This document shows positions 8,174-17,009 of a stretch of DNA of 64,000 nt, one piece after another. Below the pieces are notes generated by a model. The model was not told the DNA's origin, made no database searches, and worked only from the letters and a program-made list of their open reading frames with translations. This DNA comes from Curvibacter microcysteis (GTDB lineage Bacteria > Pseudomonadota > Gammaproteobacteria > Burkholderiales > Burkholderiaceae_C): assembly GCF_028649455.1 (NCBI RefSeq), contig NZ_JAQSIO010000008.1:124001-188000 (forward strand), read 5' to 3'. The translations under genes and the position numbers were made by a program. Each line of letters opens with the position of its first letter. The stretch's first letter is position 1.

Positions 8174-8967
8174 CAGTGGCTCCGAACCAATTGAACCTCT
8201 TCGTCTGTGGGGCGGTGAAGCAGGGAAACCGAGGAGGCGCCCAAGGAACAAGCGTTCTCCATGAGGCGCAGGGCCAGCATTTGGATGTCTCGGCCGGCCA
8301 CCTCGTCGTCAGTGAAGGACTTTACTGTCATTGAATCCAGGTAGCAACCGATATGCCGGGTGAAGCAATTTTGCAGTGTTTTTCGGGCCTGCAAGGCCTT
8401 GCGCACCTGAGTTTCTGTGGCCTGCGTGACCATGATGGCCACCGAGGGCATCAACAAGGCCTGGGCGATCAAGGTCTTCATGGCCTGGTAGGCGCTGAGC
8501 ATGGGACGGGGCTCTGGCGCGACAGGCACCAACGGTCGCACGCCGGTGTTGGCCAGGGCTTGGCCCAGGCGCTCGGCCGTGCCATACACCAGCAGCACGC
8601 TGTAGGCCCCAAACCAGTGGCGCAGCGCCTGGCGCGAGCTGTCGGACAACGGGCCTTGGCGGAACAGTTCACGCCAGCCAACGGCGGCGGGCACGATGGG
8701 CCAGGGCAGGGTTTCGTCCAGCACTTCGGCCAGGCTGCAGCGCTCTTGCAGCAGCTCGATCAGGCCTGGGGCGTCTTCGGTCTCGTGGCTGTCGATGTCC
8801 AGCACCGCCACGGGCAGGTCCAGGTCGGTCAGGGCGTGGGCCAGCTGCCAGAGCATGCGTGACTCCGCCTCACCGCTGCCGTGGCGCACCACGGGCACCA
8901 GGCGCAACAGCGGTTTGGGGGTTTGCCGGCGCAGGCCGGCCCCTTGGTCCAGTCCTGCTTCAAACAT
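8173..8967 (-). CDS. FlhG/FleN-like protein lacking the ATP-binding loop
   Basis: It sits exactly where flhG (MinD-type ATPase that controls flagellar number) normally lies, between flhF and fliA, overlapping flhF by 8 nt and fliA by 1 nt. The 264-residue protein keeps the MinD-like layout: beta strand LLRLVPVV, helix, then LPVAVLDIDS, and a later LLVYGTAERLGQA. Where FlhG has a deviant Walker A rich in Gly and Lys, it has HGSGEAESR (residues 29-37) with no lysine. It is therefore probably unable to bind or split ATP in the usual way. Its N-terminus (EAGLDQGAGLRR) still resembles the FlhF-activating tail. Confidence 0.75.
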   Translation of the reverse strand: MFEAGLDQGAGLRRQTPKPLLRLVPVVRHGSGEAESRMLWQLAHALTDLDLPVAVLDIDSHETEDAPGLIELLQERCSLAEVLDETLPWPIVPAAVGWRELFRQGPLSDSSRQALRHWFGAYSVLLVYGTAERLGQALANTGVRPLVPVAPEPRPMLSAYQAMKTLIAQALLMPSVAIMVTQATETQVRKALQARKTLQNCFTRHIGCYLDSMTVKSFTDDEVAGRDIQMLALRLMENACSLGASSVSLLHRPTDEEVQLVRSH

Positions 8968-10468
8968 GGGCTTGCTCCGATGCGGCCATGTTGCTGTTGG
9001 AGAAGAAGTAGTTCAGGTCCACCGCCTTGGGGTCAAAGGCCGACTTGCCCGGCGTGCGCATGGAGGCGCGGACCAGCTTGCCGGCGTCGGCGGCTTCCCA
9101 GTCTTCGGGCACGCGCTGGCCATTGGTCACACCGCGCAGCACCACCTGGTGGCGGATCAGAGCGTCCAGCGCCGGGCCCAGTTTGACGGCTTCGTCCACC
9201 TTGGACAGGATGGTTTGCTGCACGCCGGTGGTCTTGAAGCACGACAGGGTGTCGTCGATGGTGTCGCCGTGGCTGCCGGCGTTGAGCACCAACAGCTTCT
9301 GGATGCCGGGCAGGTCCAGCACGTCCAGCATTTCGCGCTTGCGCGGGTCGCGCGGGGCCAGGCCGGTGGTGTCGATCAAGACCATCTTCTTGTTGCCCAA
9401 CAGGCTCAGCAGGTCTTGCAGGGCGGCACGGTCGTGGGCCAGGTGAGCCACCACGCCCAACATGCGGCCATAGGTGCGCAGTTGCTCATGGGCGGCGATG
9501 CGGTAGGTGTCCAGCGTGATCAGGCCGACGCTGCCGGGGCCGTGCACGCGGGCGCACAGGGCGGCCAGCTTGGCGGTGGTGGTGGTCTTGCCCACACCGG
9601 TGGCGCCGATCAGGGCGTAGATGCCGCCTTCTTCGTAAATGGGGTAGCTGTCGGCGTCGGTCTTGAGGTTGCGTTCCAGCACTTCCATCAACCAGCGCAC
9701 GGCTTCGGCGGCACCGAGTTCGGCGGGCAGACGCTCCAGGATGGCGCGGGCCAGGGCGGGCGAGTAGCCAGCGCGGATCATCTTCAGCATCAGGTTGGAC
9801 TGGATCGGGTCCTGCTTGGCCTGACCCAACCAGGCCAGGGTGTTGAAGCGCTCTTCAATCAGCTCCTTCATGGCCTGCAGCTCGTTGACGATGCCTTGCT
9901 GGTTGACTGCGGGGGCCGCGGTCTGGCTTGCGGCCTTGGGGCGCGGCGTGGTCAGTTCTTCGCGGTTGCTGCGCAAGGCGGGGCGGTTCACCGGCTGCAC
10001 ATGGGGCGCGGCCTTTTTGAAGGTGATGGGCTGCACGTCCTGCGGCAGGCTGGGGCCACGCGGGGCCGGGGCGGCTGCGGCCATCGGGCTGCTGTCTTCG
10101 CCTTGGCTCATGGCTTCGTGGCGGCGGCGCAGCATGCGCTCACGCACATAGTCCTGGAAGGACAGGGTGCTCATGGCCAGTTGCTCGGTGTCCTCACGCA
10201 CGGCGCGCGGGGTCAGCTCGGGCGGGTTCATGGTGGCCAGCTTGCGGCTCAGGCTGGAGCCGGGCACTTGGGTCAGGCCCTGGCCTTGCGAAGGACCGCC
10301 TTCGGTGTGTTGTTCGAGTGCTGAGAGCGCATCCTCCCCTGTGGCCATCACCTCGACGCCGTTGGCGGTGGGGCGGTTGGACAGGATCAGCGTGCCATCC
10401 CCAAAGGCCATTCGTGCCTTGGCCAGTGCTTCGCGGGACGTGGCGGCGGTGAAACGACGGATGTTCAT
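8960..10468 (-). CDS. flhF: Flagellar biosynthesis GTPase FlhF
   Basis: FlhF is an SRP-type GTPase that places the flagellum, usually at a pole. The 502-residue protein has a basic N-terminal B domain, a low-complexity linker (about 55-200), and the NG domain: G1 GATGVGKTTTT at 288-298, the DTYRIAAHEQLRTYG element, and DTTGLAPRD for G3. It overlaps flhA by 4 nt upstream and the FlhG-like gene downstream. Its presence suggests polar or restricted flagellar placement. Confidence 0.97.
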   Translation of the reverse strand: MNIRRFTAATSREALAKARMAFGDGTLILSNRPTANGVEVMATGEDALSALEQHTEGGPSQGQGLTQVPGSSLSRKLATMNPPELTPRAVREDTEQLAMSTLSFQDYVRERMLRRRHEAMSQGEDSSPMAAAAPAPRGPSLPQDVQPITFKKAAPHVQPVNRPALRSNREELTTPRPKAASQTAAPAVNQQGIVNELQAMKELIEERFNTLAWLGQAKQDPIQSNLMLKMIRAGYSPALARAILERLPAELGAAEAVRWLMEVLERNLKTDADSYPIYEEGGIYALIGATGVGKTTTTAKLAALCARVHGPGSVGLITLDTYRIAAHEQLRTYGRMLGVVAHLAHDRAALQDLLSLLGNKKMVLIDTTGLAPRDPRKREMLDVLDLPGIQKLLVLNAGSHGDTIDDTLSCFKTTGVQQTILSKVDEAVKLGPALDALIRHQVVLRGVTNGQRVPEDWEAADAGKLVRASMRTPGKSAFDPKAVDLNYFFSNSNMAASEQAHV

Positions 10469-12549
10469 GATGTGGCACCTCTCAGAATGGGACCGATGCG
10501 GATGGTGTGTGTTTCAGGGATTTCGCTGTGCGCCAGCACCTGCATGCGGGGCGCCAGGCGGCGCACCAGGCGGGACATGGCGCCGCGGATCTGATCGGGG
10601 ACCAGCAAGCAGGCGGGCAGGCCCATTTCTTCTTGCTTGTTGGCAATTTCGGCGGCGCTGCGGGTCAGCACGTCGGCCACGCCCGGGTCCAGTGCGCTGC
10701 CGTTGTTGCCGCCCAGGGCTTGCACCAGCAGGCGCTCCAGGCCGGGTTCGATGGCGATCACGTTGAGCTCGCGGGCCGGGCCGTAGATTTGCTGCACGAT
10801 GGCCGGTGCCAGGGCAATGCGCACGCGCCGGGCCAGCTCCACCGGGTCGGTGATGGTCGTGGCGTGTTCGGCCAGGGTTTCGATGATGGTGCGGATGTCC
10901 CGGATGTGCACAGCCTCTTCCAGCAGCAGCTGCAGCACTTTCTGGAAGTTGGCGATGGAGACCATTTTCGGGACGACTTCTTCAATCAGTTTCGGGGCCA
11001 GTTTGGCAACGTGTTCCACCAGTTGTTGGGTCTCTGTTCGGCTCAATAACCTGGCGGCCTGTGTTTGCATCAAGTGTGACAAATGAGTGGCCACCACGGT
11101 TTCTGAATCAACCACGGTAAAACCTGCCATTTGCGCCGCTTCACGTTGGCGGTCGTCGATCCAGTGCGCTGGCAGACCGAAGGCCGGGTCGGTGGTGGCC
11201 GTGCCGATCAGGGGGGTGCTGATGCCTCCGGGGTTGATGGCCAGGTGCATGCCGGGGAAGGCTTCGCCCTCGCCCACGGTCACGCCACGCAGGGTGATGC
11301 GGTAGGCGCTGGGCTTGAGTTCGAGGTTGTCGCGCACGTGCACGGCGGGCGGCAGAAATCCCACTTCCTGGGCGAACTTGCGGCGCACGCCCTTGATGCG
11401 GGTCAGCAGGTCGCCCTGGCGCTTCTTGTCGACCAGGGAGATCAGTCGGTAGCCCAGTTCCAGGCCCAGCAGGTCGATGGGTTGCAGGTCGTCCCAGGTG
11501 GCCTCGCCATCGTTGGCGGCGGGTTGGGCCGGCGGTGGCACGGCGGCTGCGGCGGTCTGGCGGCGGGCCAGGGCCCAGGCGCCGTAAGCAATGGCACCCC
11601 CCATGCCCAGGAACACCAGGTGGGGCATGCCCGGCACCAGGCCCAGCAGGATCAGGATGGCGGCGGTGATGCCCAGCACGCGCGGCGAGCCCAGCATCTG
11701 GCCCATGATCTGCTTGCTGACGTCGTTTTCCTTGCCCACACGCGAGACCACCATGGCTGCGGCCACCGAGATCAGCAGGCCTGGGATCTGCGCTACCAGC
11801 GCGTCACCGACGGCCAGCAAGATGTAGGAGTTGGCGGCCTGCCCGGCGGTCAGGCCGTGTTGCAGGATGCCGATGGCGAAGCCGCCCACGATGTTGATCA
11901 GCAGAATCAGGATGCCGGCCATGGCGTCGCCACGCACGAACTTGGAGGCACCGTCCATGGCACCGAAGAAGTTGGCTTCCTCGCCCACTTCGGCGCGGCG
12001 GCGCTTGGCTTCTTTCTCGTCGATCAGGCCGGAGTTCAAGTCCGCATCGACCGCCATCTGTTTGCCAGGCATGGCGTCCAGGGTGAAGCGGGCCGACACT
12101 TCGGCAATCCGCTCGGCGCCCTTGGTGACCACCACGAAGTTGATCACCACCAGGATCGAGAACACGATCAAACCCACGCCGAAGTTGCCACCAATCAGGA
12201 AGTGGCCAAAGGCCTCGATCACCGCACCGGCCGCGCCGGCACCGGTGTGACCTTCGAGCAGCACCACGCGGGTGGAGGCCACGTTCAGCGACAGGCGCAT
12301 CAAGGTGGTCAGCAGCAGCACCGAGGGGAAGGCCGCGAAGTCCAGCGGGCGCACCATGTAGGCGGCCACCAGCATGACCATCAGGGCCACGGCGATGTTG
12401 AGGGTGAAGAAGGTGTCCAGCAGCCACGGCGGCATGGGCAGCACCATCATCGACAGGATCATCACCACCATCAGCGGGGCTGACAGGCCTTGGATCAGGT
12501 AGGCGTGCGGGCCCAGGCGCTGTTGCAGGGTGCGGAGAAGGTCGTTCAT
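10465..12549 (-). CDS. flhA: Flagellar type III export gate protein FlhA
   Basis: FlhA is the major export gate component. The 694-residue length is typical. The first 330 residues hold about eight membrane helices (LMVVMILSMMVLPMPPWLLD onward) and the conserved cytoplasmic loop with RFTLDAMPGKQMAVDADLN. The C-terminal half is the soluble cargo and chaperone docking domain. It starts within the flhB stop region (4 nt overlap) and overlaps flhF by 4 nt. Confidence 0.98.
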   Translation of the reverse strand: MNDLLRTLQQRLGPHAYLIQGLSAPLMVVMILSMMVLPMPPWLLDTFFTLNIAVALMVMLVAAYMVRPLDFAAFPSVLLLTTLMRLSLNVASTRVVLLEGHTGAGAAGAVIEAFGHFLIGGNFGVGLIVFSILVVINFVVVTKGAERIAEVSARFTLDAMPGKQMAVDADLNSGLIDEKEAKRRRAEVGEEANFFGAMDGASKFVRGDAMAGILILLINIVGGFAIGILQHGLTAGQAANSYILLAVGDALVAQIPGLLISVAAAMVVSRVGKENDVSKQIMGQMLGSPRVLGITAAILILLGLVPGMPHLVFLGMGGAIAYGAWALARRQTAAAAVPPPAQPAANDGEATWDDLQPIDLLGLELGYRLISLVDKKRQGDLLTRIKGVRRKFAQEVGFLPPAVHVRDNLELKPSAYRITLRGVTVGEGEAFPGMHLAINPGGISTPLIGTATTDPAFGLPAHWIDDRQREAAQMAGFTVVDSETVVATHLSHLMQTQAARLLSRTETQQLVEHVAKLAPKLIEEVVPKMVSIANFQKVLQLLLEEAVHIRDIRTIIETLAEHATTITDPVELARRVRIALAPAIVQQIYGPARELNVIAIEPGLERLLVQALGGNNGSALDPGVADVLTRSAAEIANKQEEMGLPACLLVPDQIRGAMSRLVRRLAPRMQVLAHSEIPETHTIRIGPILRGATS

Positions 12550-13694
12550 GCGTCAGCTCCTGCGGCCAGCGGCTTGTTGAGCGGATCGAGTTCCGGCGGC
12601 ACAAAGGGATCGGGCTGTTGCGGCAGCGGGCCCTGGCCTCGCATCGCGGCCTTGAGGCGGTACACATAGGCCAGCACCTGGGCCACGGCGGAGTACAGCG
12701 CCGAGGGAATGGTCTGGTCGAGTTCGGCATGGGCGTACAGGGCCCGTGCCAGCATGGGCGACTGCAACACGGGCACCGAGTGCGCGTTGGCCACTTCGCG
12801 GATCTTGAAGGCCAGCAAGTCGGCGCCCTTGGCGATCACCTGGGGCGCGCTCATGGTGGCTTCGTCGTACTTCAAGGCGACGGCAAAGTGGGTCGGGTTC
12901 ATGACCACAAAGTCCGCTTTGGGCACGTTGGAGATGCTGCGCCGCTGGGCCATTTCACGCTGCTTGGCGCGCAGCTTGCTCTTCACATGGGGGTTGCCTT
13001 CAGCGTCCTTGTTTTCGCGCTTGACTTCGTCGTGCGACATCTTCAGCTTGTCCATGAAGAAGTACTTTTGCAGCGGCACGTCGATGACGGCGGCGGCAAA
13101 CACGATCAGCAACAGCAGCGACAGGCCTGTGACCAGCCACTGCGTCAGGTAGGCCACGGCCGCAGCCGAGGGTTGCATCATCAGGCCGGCAATTTCCTGG
13201 AAGCTGTTGGACAGGTAAACCCAGCCGGTCCAGCCCATGATGGACGAAAGCAGCAAGAGCTTGAGCACGTTCACGACCTGCTGCTTGGAGACCAGGTTGC
13301 CCAGGCCTGAAATGGGGTCGAGCCGGCTCAGGTCCGGCATCATCGGCGTCAGGCTGAACACCCAGCCGCCCGAGGCGAGCTGGCCGCCAATGGAGGCCGC
13401 ACTCACGATGCCGGCAAACAACACGGAAATCGTCAGTGCCACCCCCGACATGTGCTGCAGCTGGGTCAGCATGTCCACCGGGTTGGCCAGTCGGCTGGCG
13501 TTGAAAGACAGTTGCTGCACCAGCACCAGCTTGAGGTGCTGCACGATCGATGGGGTCAGCACCCACAGGGCCGAGGCCCCCGCGCCCAGCACCACCAGGT
13601 GCGACATGTCCTTGGAGCGCGAAGCTTGGCCGTCGCCGCGGGCTTTGGCAAGCTTGCGCGCTGAGGCTGGTAGGGGGCGATCTTGATCGGACAT
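12546..13694 (-). CDS. flhB: Flagellar export switch protein FlhB
   Basis: FlhB sets export substrate specificity, switching from hook to filament proteins after self-cleavage. The 382-residue protein has four membrane helices followed by a cytoplasmic domain with the autocleavage motif NPTH (in VVMNPTHFAVALKYDEATM). The start MSDQDRPLPASARKLAKARG fits the family. No ribosome site is visible; instead a hairpin abuts the ATG. First gene of flhB-flhA-flhF-flhG-like-fliA. Confidence 0.97.
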   Translation of the reverse strand: MSDQDRPLPASARKLAKARGDGQASRSKDMSHLVVLGAGASALWVLTPSIVQHLKLVLVQQLSFNASRLANPVDMLTQLQHMSGVALTISVLFAGIVSAASIGGQLASGGWVFSLTPMMPDLSRLDPISGLGNLVSKQQVVNVLKLLLLSSIMGWTGWVYLSNSFQEIAGLMMQPSAAAVAYLTQWLVTGLSLLLLIVFAAAVIDVPLQKYFFMDKLKMSHDEVKRENKDAEGNPHVKSKLRAKQREMAQRRSISNVPKADFVVMNPTHFAVALKYDEATMSAPQVIAKGADLLAFKIREVANAHSVPVLQSPMLARALYAHAELDQTIPSALYSAVAQVLAYVYRLKAAMRGQGPLPQQPDPFVPPELDPLNKPLAAGADA

Positions 13695-13695
13695 G

Positions 13696-13722
13696 ATGAC
13701 GGTGCGGTCTGCGTACCGTCAT
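13696..13722 (-). promoter_or_regulatory. Hairpin immediately upstream of flhB
   Basis: ATGACGGT (13696-13703) and ACCGTCAT (13715-13722) form a perfect 8-bp inverted repeat with an 11-nt loop, 1 nt upstream of the flhB ATG. It occupies the place where a Shine-Dalgarno sequence would lie, and none is visible. It could limit flhB translation or serve as an operator. Confidence 0.4.
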
Positions 13723-13904
13723 TCTGAAAGGGCGCCCGAAAATCTAAAGTCCGAAAAGAGGGGCCATTCTGGCCTGTTCGCAGCCCCCTGTTCTCAGGCT
13801 GAAAACAAGGCTGCAAAAATGCTTTTTCACGGACGGAGGAGGGCCCCGGGCTGGGTCGATTGGACGCAGCCCCTGCACCCCCTTGCAGGGTGCGGGACCG
13901 GGGT

Positions 13905-14537
13905 TCAGAAACCCAGGCTGGCCAGCAGGTCGTCGACCTGCGACTGGTCGGTGACGATGTCGGGCGTGTTGTCCGGGTCGACCACGGGACCGGCCAAATG
14001 TTCACGCGCTGTCACGGTGGGCGGGACCGCCACGGGCACCGGCGCGGTCTGGATCACCAGTTGCACCAGTTGTTCTTCAATCGTGGCCGCCAGGTTCACC
14101 ACCCGCGCAATCACCTGGCCCGTGAGGTCATGGAAGTCTTGCGCCATCATGATCTCGGTCAGGTGGGTGTCGGCGGCACGGGTGCGCTGTTCGACATCGC
14201 TGAGGTAGTTCAGCACCCGGCCCGAGGCCACGGCCCGCACCGGGTCCTTGATCAGGGCCGCGCGGACTTCTTGCGTGTCACTGGCCAGCGCGTCTTGCTC
14301 GGTTTTGGCCTGCTCAACGCGGGTCAGCACCTTTTCAGCTGCTTCGCCCGTCAAGCGCGCGATGTAGGACAGGCGGCTCTTGGCATCGGGCAGCTCGCCC
14401 ATCGTGCCCCGCAACTTCTCGGTGTAGCCGAGTTCGTTGAGGGCGTTGTGCAGCTGCCGAGTCAGGTGCCCAATTTTCTGGTGAACGTCGGTGACGTCTC
14501 CATGGCTCGCGGTCAGGGGGGCGTCGCTGGTGTCCAT
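13905..14537 (-). CDS. cheZ: CheY-P phosphatase CheZ
   Basis: CheZ speeds dephosphorylation of CheY-P. The 210-residue protein is a long helical hairpin with the catalytic segment QDFHDLTGQVI; Asp137 and Gln141 correspond to the Asp/Gln pair of the DxxxQ motif. The C-terminal tail QVDDLLASLGF is the typical CheY-binding peptide. It lies 7 nt downstream of a cheY gene on the same strand. Confidence 0.96.
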   Translation of the reverse strand: MDTSDAPLTASHGDVTDVHQKIGHLTRQLHNALNELGYTEKLRGTMGELPDAKSRLSYIARLTGEAAEKVLTRVEQAKTEQDALASDTQEVRAALIKDPVRAVASGRVLNYLSDVEQRTRAADTHLTEIMMAQDFHDLTGQVIARVVNLAATIEEQLVQLVIQTAPVPVAVPPTVTAREHLAGPVVDPDNTPDIVTDQSQVDDLLASLGF

Positions 14538-14544
14538 GGTGGCC

Positions 14545-14931
14545 TCACAAACCCAGTTTCTTGAGGATGTTGGCGACTTTTTCTTCCAGCGTGGCCTTGG
14601 TGAAAGGCTTCACGATGTAGCCCGCCGCGCCGCCTTGTGCTGCCGCCACGATGTCTTCCTTGCGGGCCTCGGCGGTGACCATCAGCACCGGGAGGTGCTT
14701 GAGTCGCTCGTCGGCCTTGATCTCGGTCAAGAGCTGGAAGCCGTTCATGTTCGGCATGTTGATGTCGGTGACGACAAAGTCAAAGCGGCCATTGCGCAGC
14801 TTGTTCAAAGCTGCCAGGCCGTCTTCGGCTTCATCTGCTTCGGTGTATCCGCTTTCTTTGAGCAGGTTCCGTACGATGCGTCTCATCGTCGAAAAATCAT
14901 CGACGATCAGAAAGCGAAGGGTGTTAGCCAC
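14545..14931 (-). CDS. cheY: Chemotaxis response regulator CheY (copy 1)
   Basis: A single receiver domain of 128 residues that, when phosphorylated, binds the flagellar switch protein FliM. Acid pocket Asp11-Asp12 ([15 protein letters not shown]), phosphoacceptor Asp56 (VVTDINMP), switch region VTAEARKED and KPF are all present. It uses a GTG start with AAAGGG 6 nt upstream. It is the enterobacterial-type CheY paired with cheZ; a second, different cheY lies at 59000. Confidence 0.95.
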   Translation of the reverse strand: MANTLRFLIVDDFSTMRRIVRNLLKESGYTEADEAEDGLAALNKLRNGRFDFVVTDINMPNMNGFQLLTEIKADERLKHLPVLMVTAEARKEDIVAAAQGGAAGYIVKPFTKATLEEKVANILKKLGL

Positions 14932-14990
14932 AGGAGACCCTTTCGATCTTGAAATTCTGTGTAAAAGTCTATTGGAGCGCTAGCTTGATG

Positions 14991-15935
14991 TTAAGGTTTT
15001 TTTTCGGTCAAAACCTCAGTTTCTTTGGCTAACTCGGCTTCCGTTGCGTAGCCGGGCATTTTCGCCCAGCCCAGCAAGCGTTCTTCGGCCTCGCGCGTCA
15101 TCACCGTGATGCTGATGCGCCGGTTGCTCGCGGCGCGCGGGCGTTCTTTTTCCAGCAGGTCCACGGCCGCCAGGCCGACCACCCGGGCGAGTTTCTCGTC
15201 GGGCATGCCGGCCGCCACCAGTTCCCGGCGCGAGGCATTGGCCCGGTCGGCTGAAAGTTCCCAGTTGCTGTAGCCGCGCTCGCCGTTGCCATAGGGGGCG
15301 GCATCGGTGTGGCCCGCCAGGCTGATGCGGTTTTCCACCCCGTTGAGGGCGTTGCCAATTTCGCGCAGGATGTCGCGCATATAGGGTTTGACCAAGGCGC
15401 TGCCGCTGTCGAACATGGGGCGGTTTTGATCGTCCACGATCTGGATCTGCAGCCCGTCGGGGGTGATCTCCATGCGGATCTGCGACTTGTACTCGTTGAG
15501 CTTGATGTTGTCGGTGATCAAGGTCTCGAGCTTGTCCTTGAGTGCTTGGATGCGTTTGGCGTCTTGCTTGGCCAGCGCCGCCTTGACAGCTTCGGGGTTG
15601 GATTTGACGACGGACTTGGCATCGGTGCGGTCGGCCTTCATGACCTGGCCGACCGAGCGGCTGAGGTCAGTGCCGCCACCGGGGATGATGCTGTTGCTGT
15701 TGCCGGCCCCCGAGCCCCCGGACATGGCGACCTTCATCGGCGAGGCAAAGTAAGAGGCGATCCCCTGCAGTTCGCCCTTGGCGGTGGAGCCCAGCAGCCA
15801 CATCAGCAGAAAGAACGCCATCATGGCCGTCACAAAGTCGGCGTAAGCGATCTTCCAGGCACCACCGTGCGCCGCGTGGCCGCCCTTCTTGACCCGCTTG
15901 ATGATGATGGGCTGAAGCTTTTTGGCGTCTGCCAT
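14991..15935 (-). CDS. motB: Flagellar stator protein MotB
   Basis: MotB anchors the stator to peptidoglycan and shares the proton channel with MotA. The 314-residue protein has one N-terminal membrane helix with the conserved proton-carrying Asp33 (KIAYADFVTAMMAFFLLMWL), a plug/linker region, and a C-terminal OmpA-like peptidoglycan domain (ISLAGHTDAAPYG, NWELSADRANASRRELV). It follows motA by 49 nt. Confidence 0.97.
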   Translation of the reverse strand: MADAKKLQPIIIKRVKKGGHAAHGGAWKIAYADFVTAMMAFFLLMWLLGSTAKGELQGIASYFASPMKVAMSGGSGAGNSNSIIPGGGTDLSRSVGQVMKADRTDAKSVVKSNPEAVKAALAKQDAKRIQALKDKLETLITDNIKLNEYKSQIRMEITPDGLQIQIVDDQNRPMFDSGSALVKPYMRDILREIGNALNGVENRISLAGHTDAAPYGNGERGYSNWELSADRANASRRELVAAGMPDEKLARVVGLAAVDLLEKERPRAASNRRISITVMTREAEERLLGWAKMPGYATEAELAKETEVLTEKKP

Positions 15936-15984
15936 GGTGTGGAGTGGACCTTAAACCTGCGTGCAAAAACGGTGAGAGGCAGGC

Positions 15985-16845
15985 TTACTTCTTGCCGCGA
16001 ACATGGCTTTCCAACTCAGAGAAGGTCGGCCGGTCGGTGGAATAGAGCACTTTGCGGCCAAATTCGATGGCCGTGGTGGGGTTGTAGCCTTGCATGCTGG
16101 CCAGCAGGGTGGTCTTGATGCACTGCAGCTCTTTGGCTGCGTCTTCCATCTTCTGCTCCAGCAGGCCGCCCAAGGGCTCCATCACGCCATAAGCCAGCAA
16201 AATCCCCAGGAAGGTCCCGACCAGCGCGGAGCCGATCATGCCGCCCAGCACCGCCGGTGGCTGGCCCACCGAACCCATGGTGTTCACCACCCCGAGCACG
16301 GCGGCCACGATCCCGAAGGCGGGCAGGGCGCCGGCCAGCCGCGCCAAGGCAGCGATCGGGGCATGGGCTTCGGCGTGGTGGGTGTCGATTTCGCTGTCCA
16401 TCAGGGCTTCGATTTCGTGGGCGTTCAGGTTGCCCGACACCATCATGCGCAGGTAGTCGGTGGTGAACTCGATCACGTGGTGGTCGTGGCCCACGACCGG
16501 GAATTTGCTGAAGATGGCGGATTCGTGGGGCGACTCCACGTCTTTTTCGATCGCCATCAAGCCTTCTTTGCGCGCTTTTTGCAGGATTTCATAGAGCATG
16601 GTGAGCAGCTCCATGTAGCGCGCTTTGGTGTATTTGGAGCCTTTGAGCGCGTCAGGCAAAGCCTTGAGCGTGGCTTTGAGCACCTTGGGCTGGTTGTTCA
16701 CGACAAAGGCGCCGAGCGCGCCGCCAAAGATCGTGATCATTTCAAACGGCAAGGCGTGCAAGATGACGCTGATATTGCCGCCGTGGACAATGTAGACGCC
16801 AAAAATGCAGCCTAGGCAGACGACGTAGCCAATGATGACGAACAT
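15985..16845 (-). CDS. motA: Flagellar stator protein MotA
   Basis: MotA forms the proton-driven ring of the stator. The 286-residue protein is full length with four membrane helices: IIGYVVCLGCIFGVYIVHG at the N-terminus, one near 30-50, and two after 170 (IAALARLAGALPAFGIVAAV and LVGTFLGILLAYGVMEPLGG). The cytoplasmic loop between carries the torque-generating charged residues. It is the first gene of motA-motB-cheY-cheZ and has an upstream element shared with the FkbM gene. Confidence 0.97.
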   Translation of the reverse strand: MFVIIGYVVCLGCIFGVYIVHGGNISVILHALPFEMITIFGGALGAFVVNNQPKVLKATLKALPDALKGSKYTKARYMELLTMLYEILQKARKEGLMAIEKDVESPHESAIFSKFPVVGHDHHVIEFTTDYLRMMVSGNLNAHEIEALMDSEIDTHHAEAHAPIAALARLAGALPAFGIVAAVLGVVNTMGSVGQPPAVLGGMIGSALVGTFLGILLAYGVMEPLGGLLEQKMEDAAKELQCIKTTLLASMQGYNPTTAIEFGRKVLYSTDRPTFSELESHVRGKK

Positions 16846-16932
16846 GCGGAGTCAGTGGTTGGGGCTCGGCAGGGCCTGTTGATCGGGCTTGCCTCGGCTG
16901 TCAGAAGGCAGTCGGGGCAAGTTACAGCGCTA

Positions 16933-16972
16933 AATGTATCGGATTGCTGCGCCGGCAAGGCGGGCAACAGAG
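16933..16972 (-). promoter_or_regulatory. Upstream element of motA shared with the FkbM gene
   Basis: Read on the minus strand this is CTCTGTTG, 22 nt, then CCGATACATT, ending 88 nt before motA. The same two blocks, 23 nt apart, occur before the FkbM methyltransferase gene at 18141-18181. CCGATA matches the core of the sigma-28 -10 element, and motA is a usual sigma-28 target. A convincing TAAA -35 block is not visible. Confidence 0.4.
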
Positions 16973-17009
16973 GTCGAAACGGGGCCTTTCTCCCCGCCGC
17001 TCGACCAGA

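Noticed and set aside
13871-13893. A terminator after cheZ formed by GCACCC/GGGTGC and overlapping CCCTGCA/TGCAGGG repeats
   Set aside because: Two competing short stems, no T-run on the minus strand; too weak to annotate.
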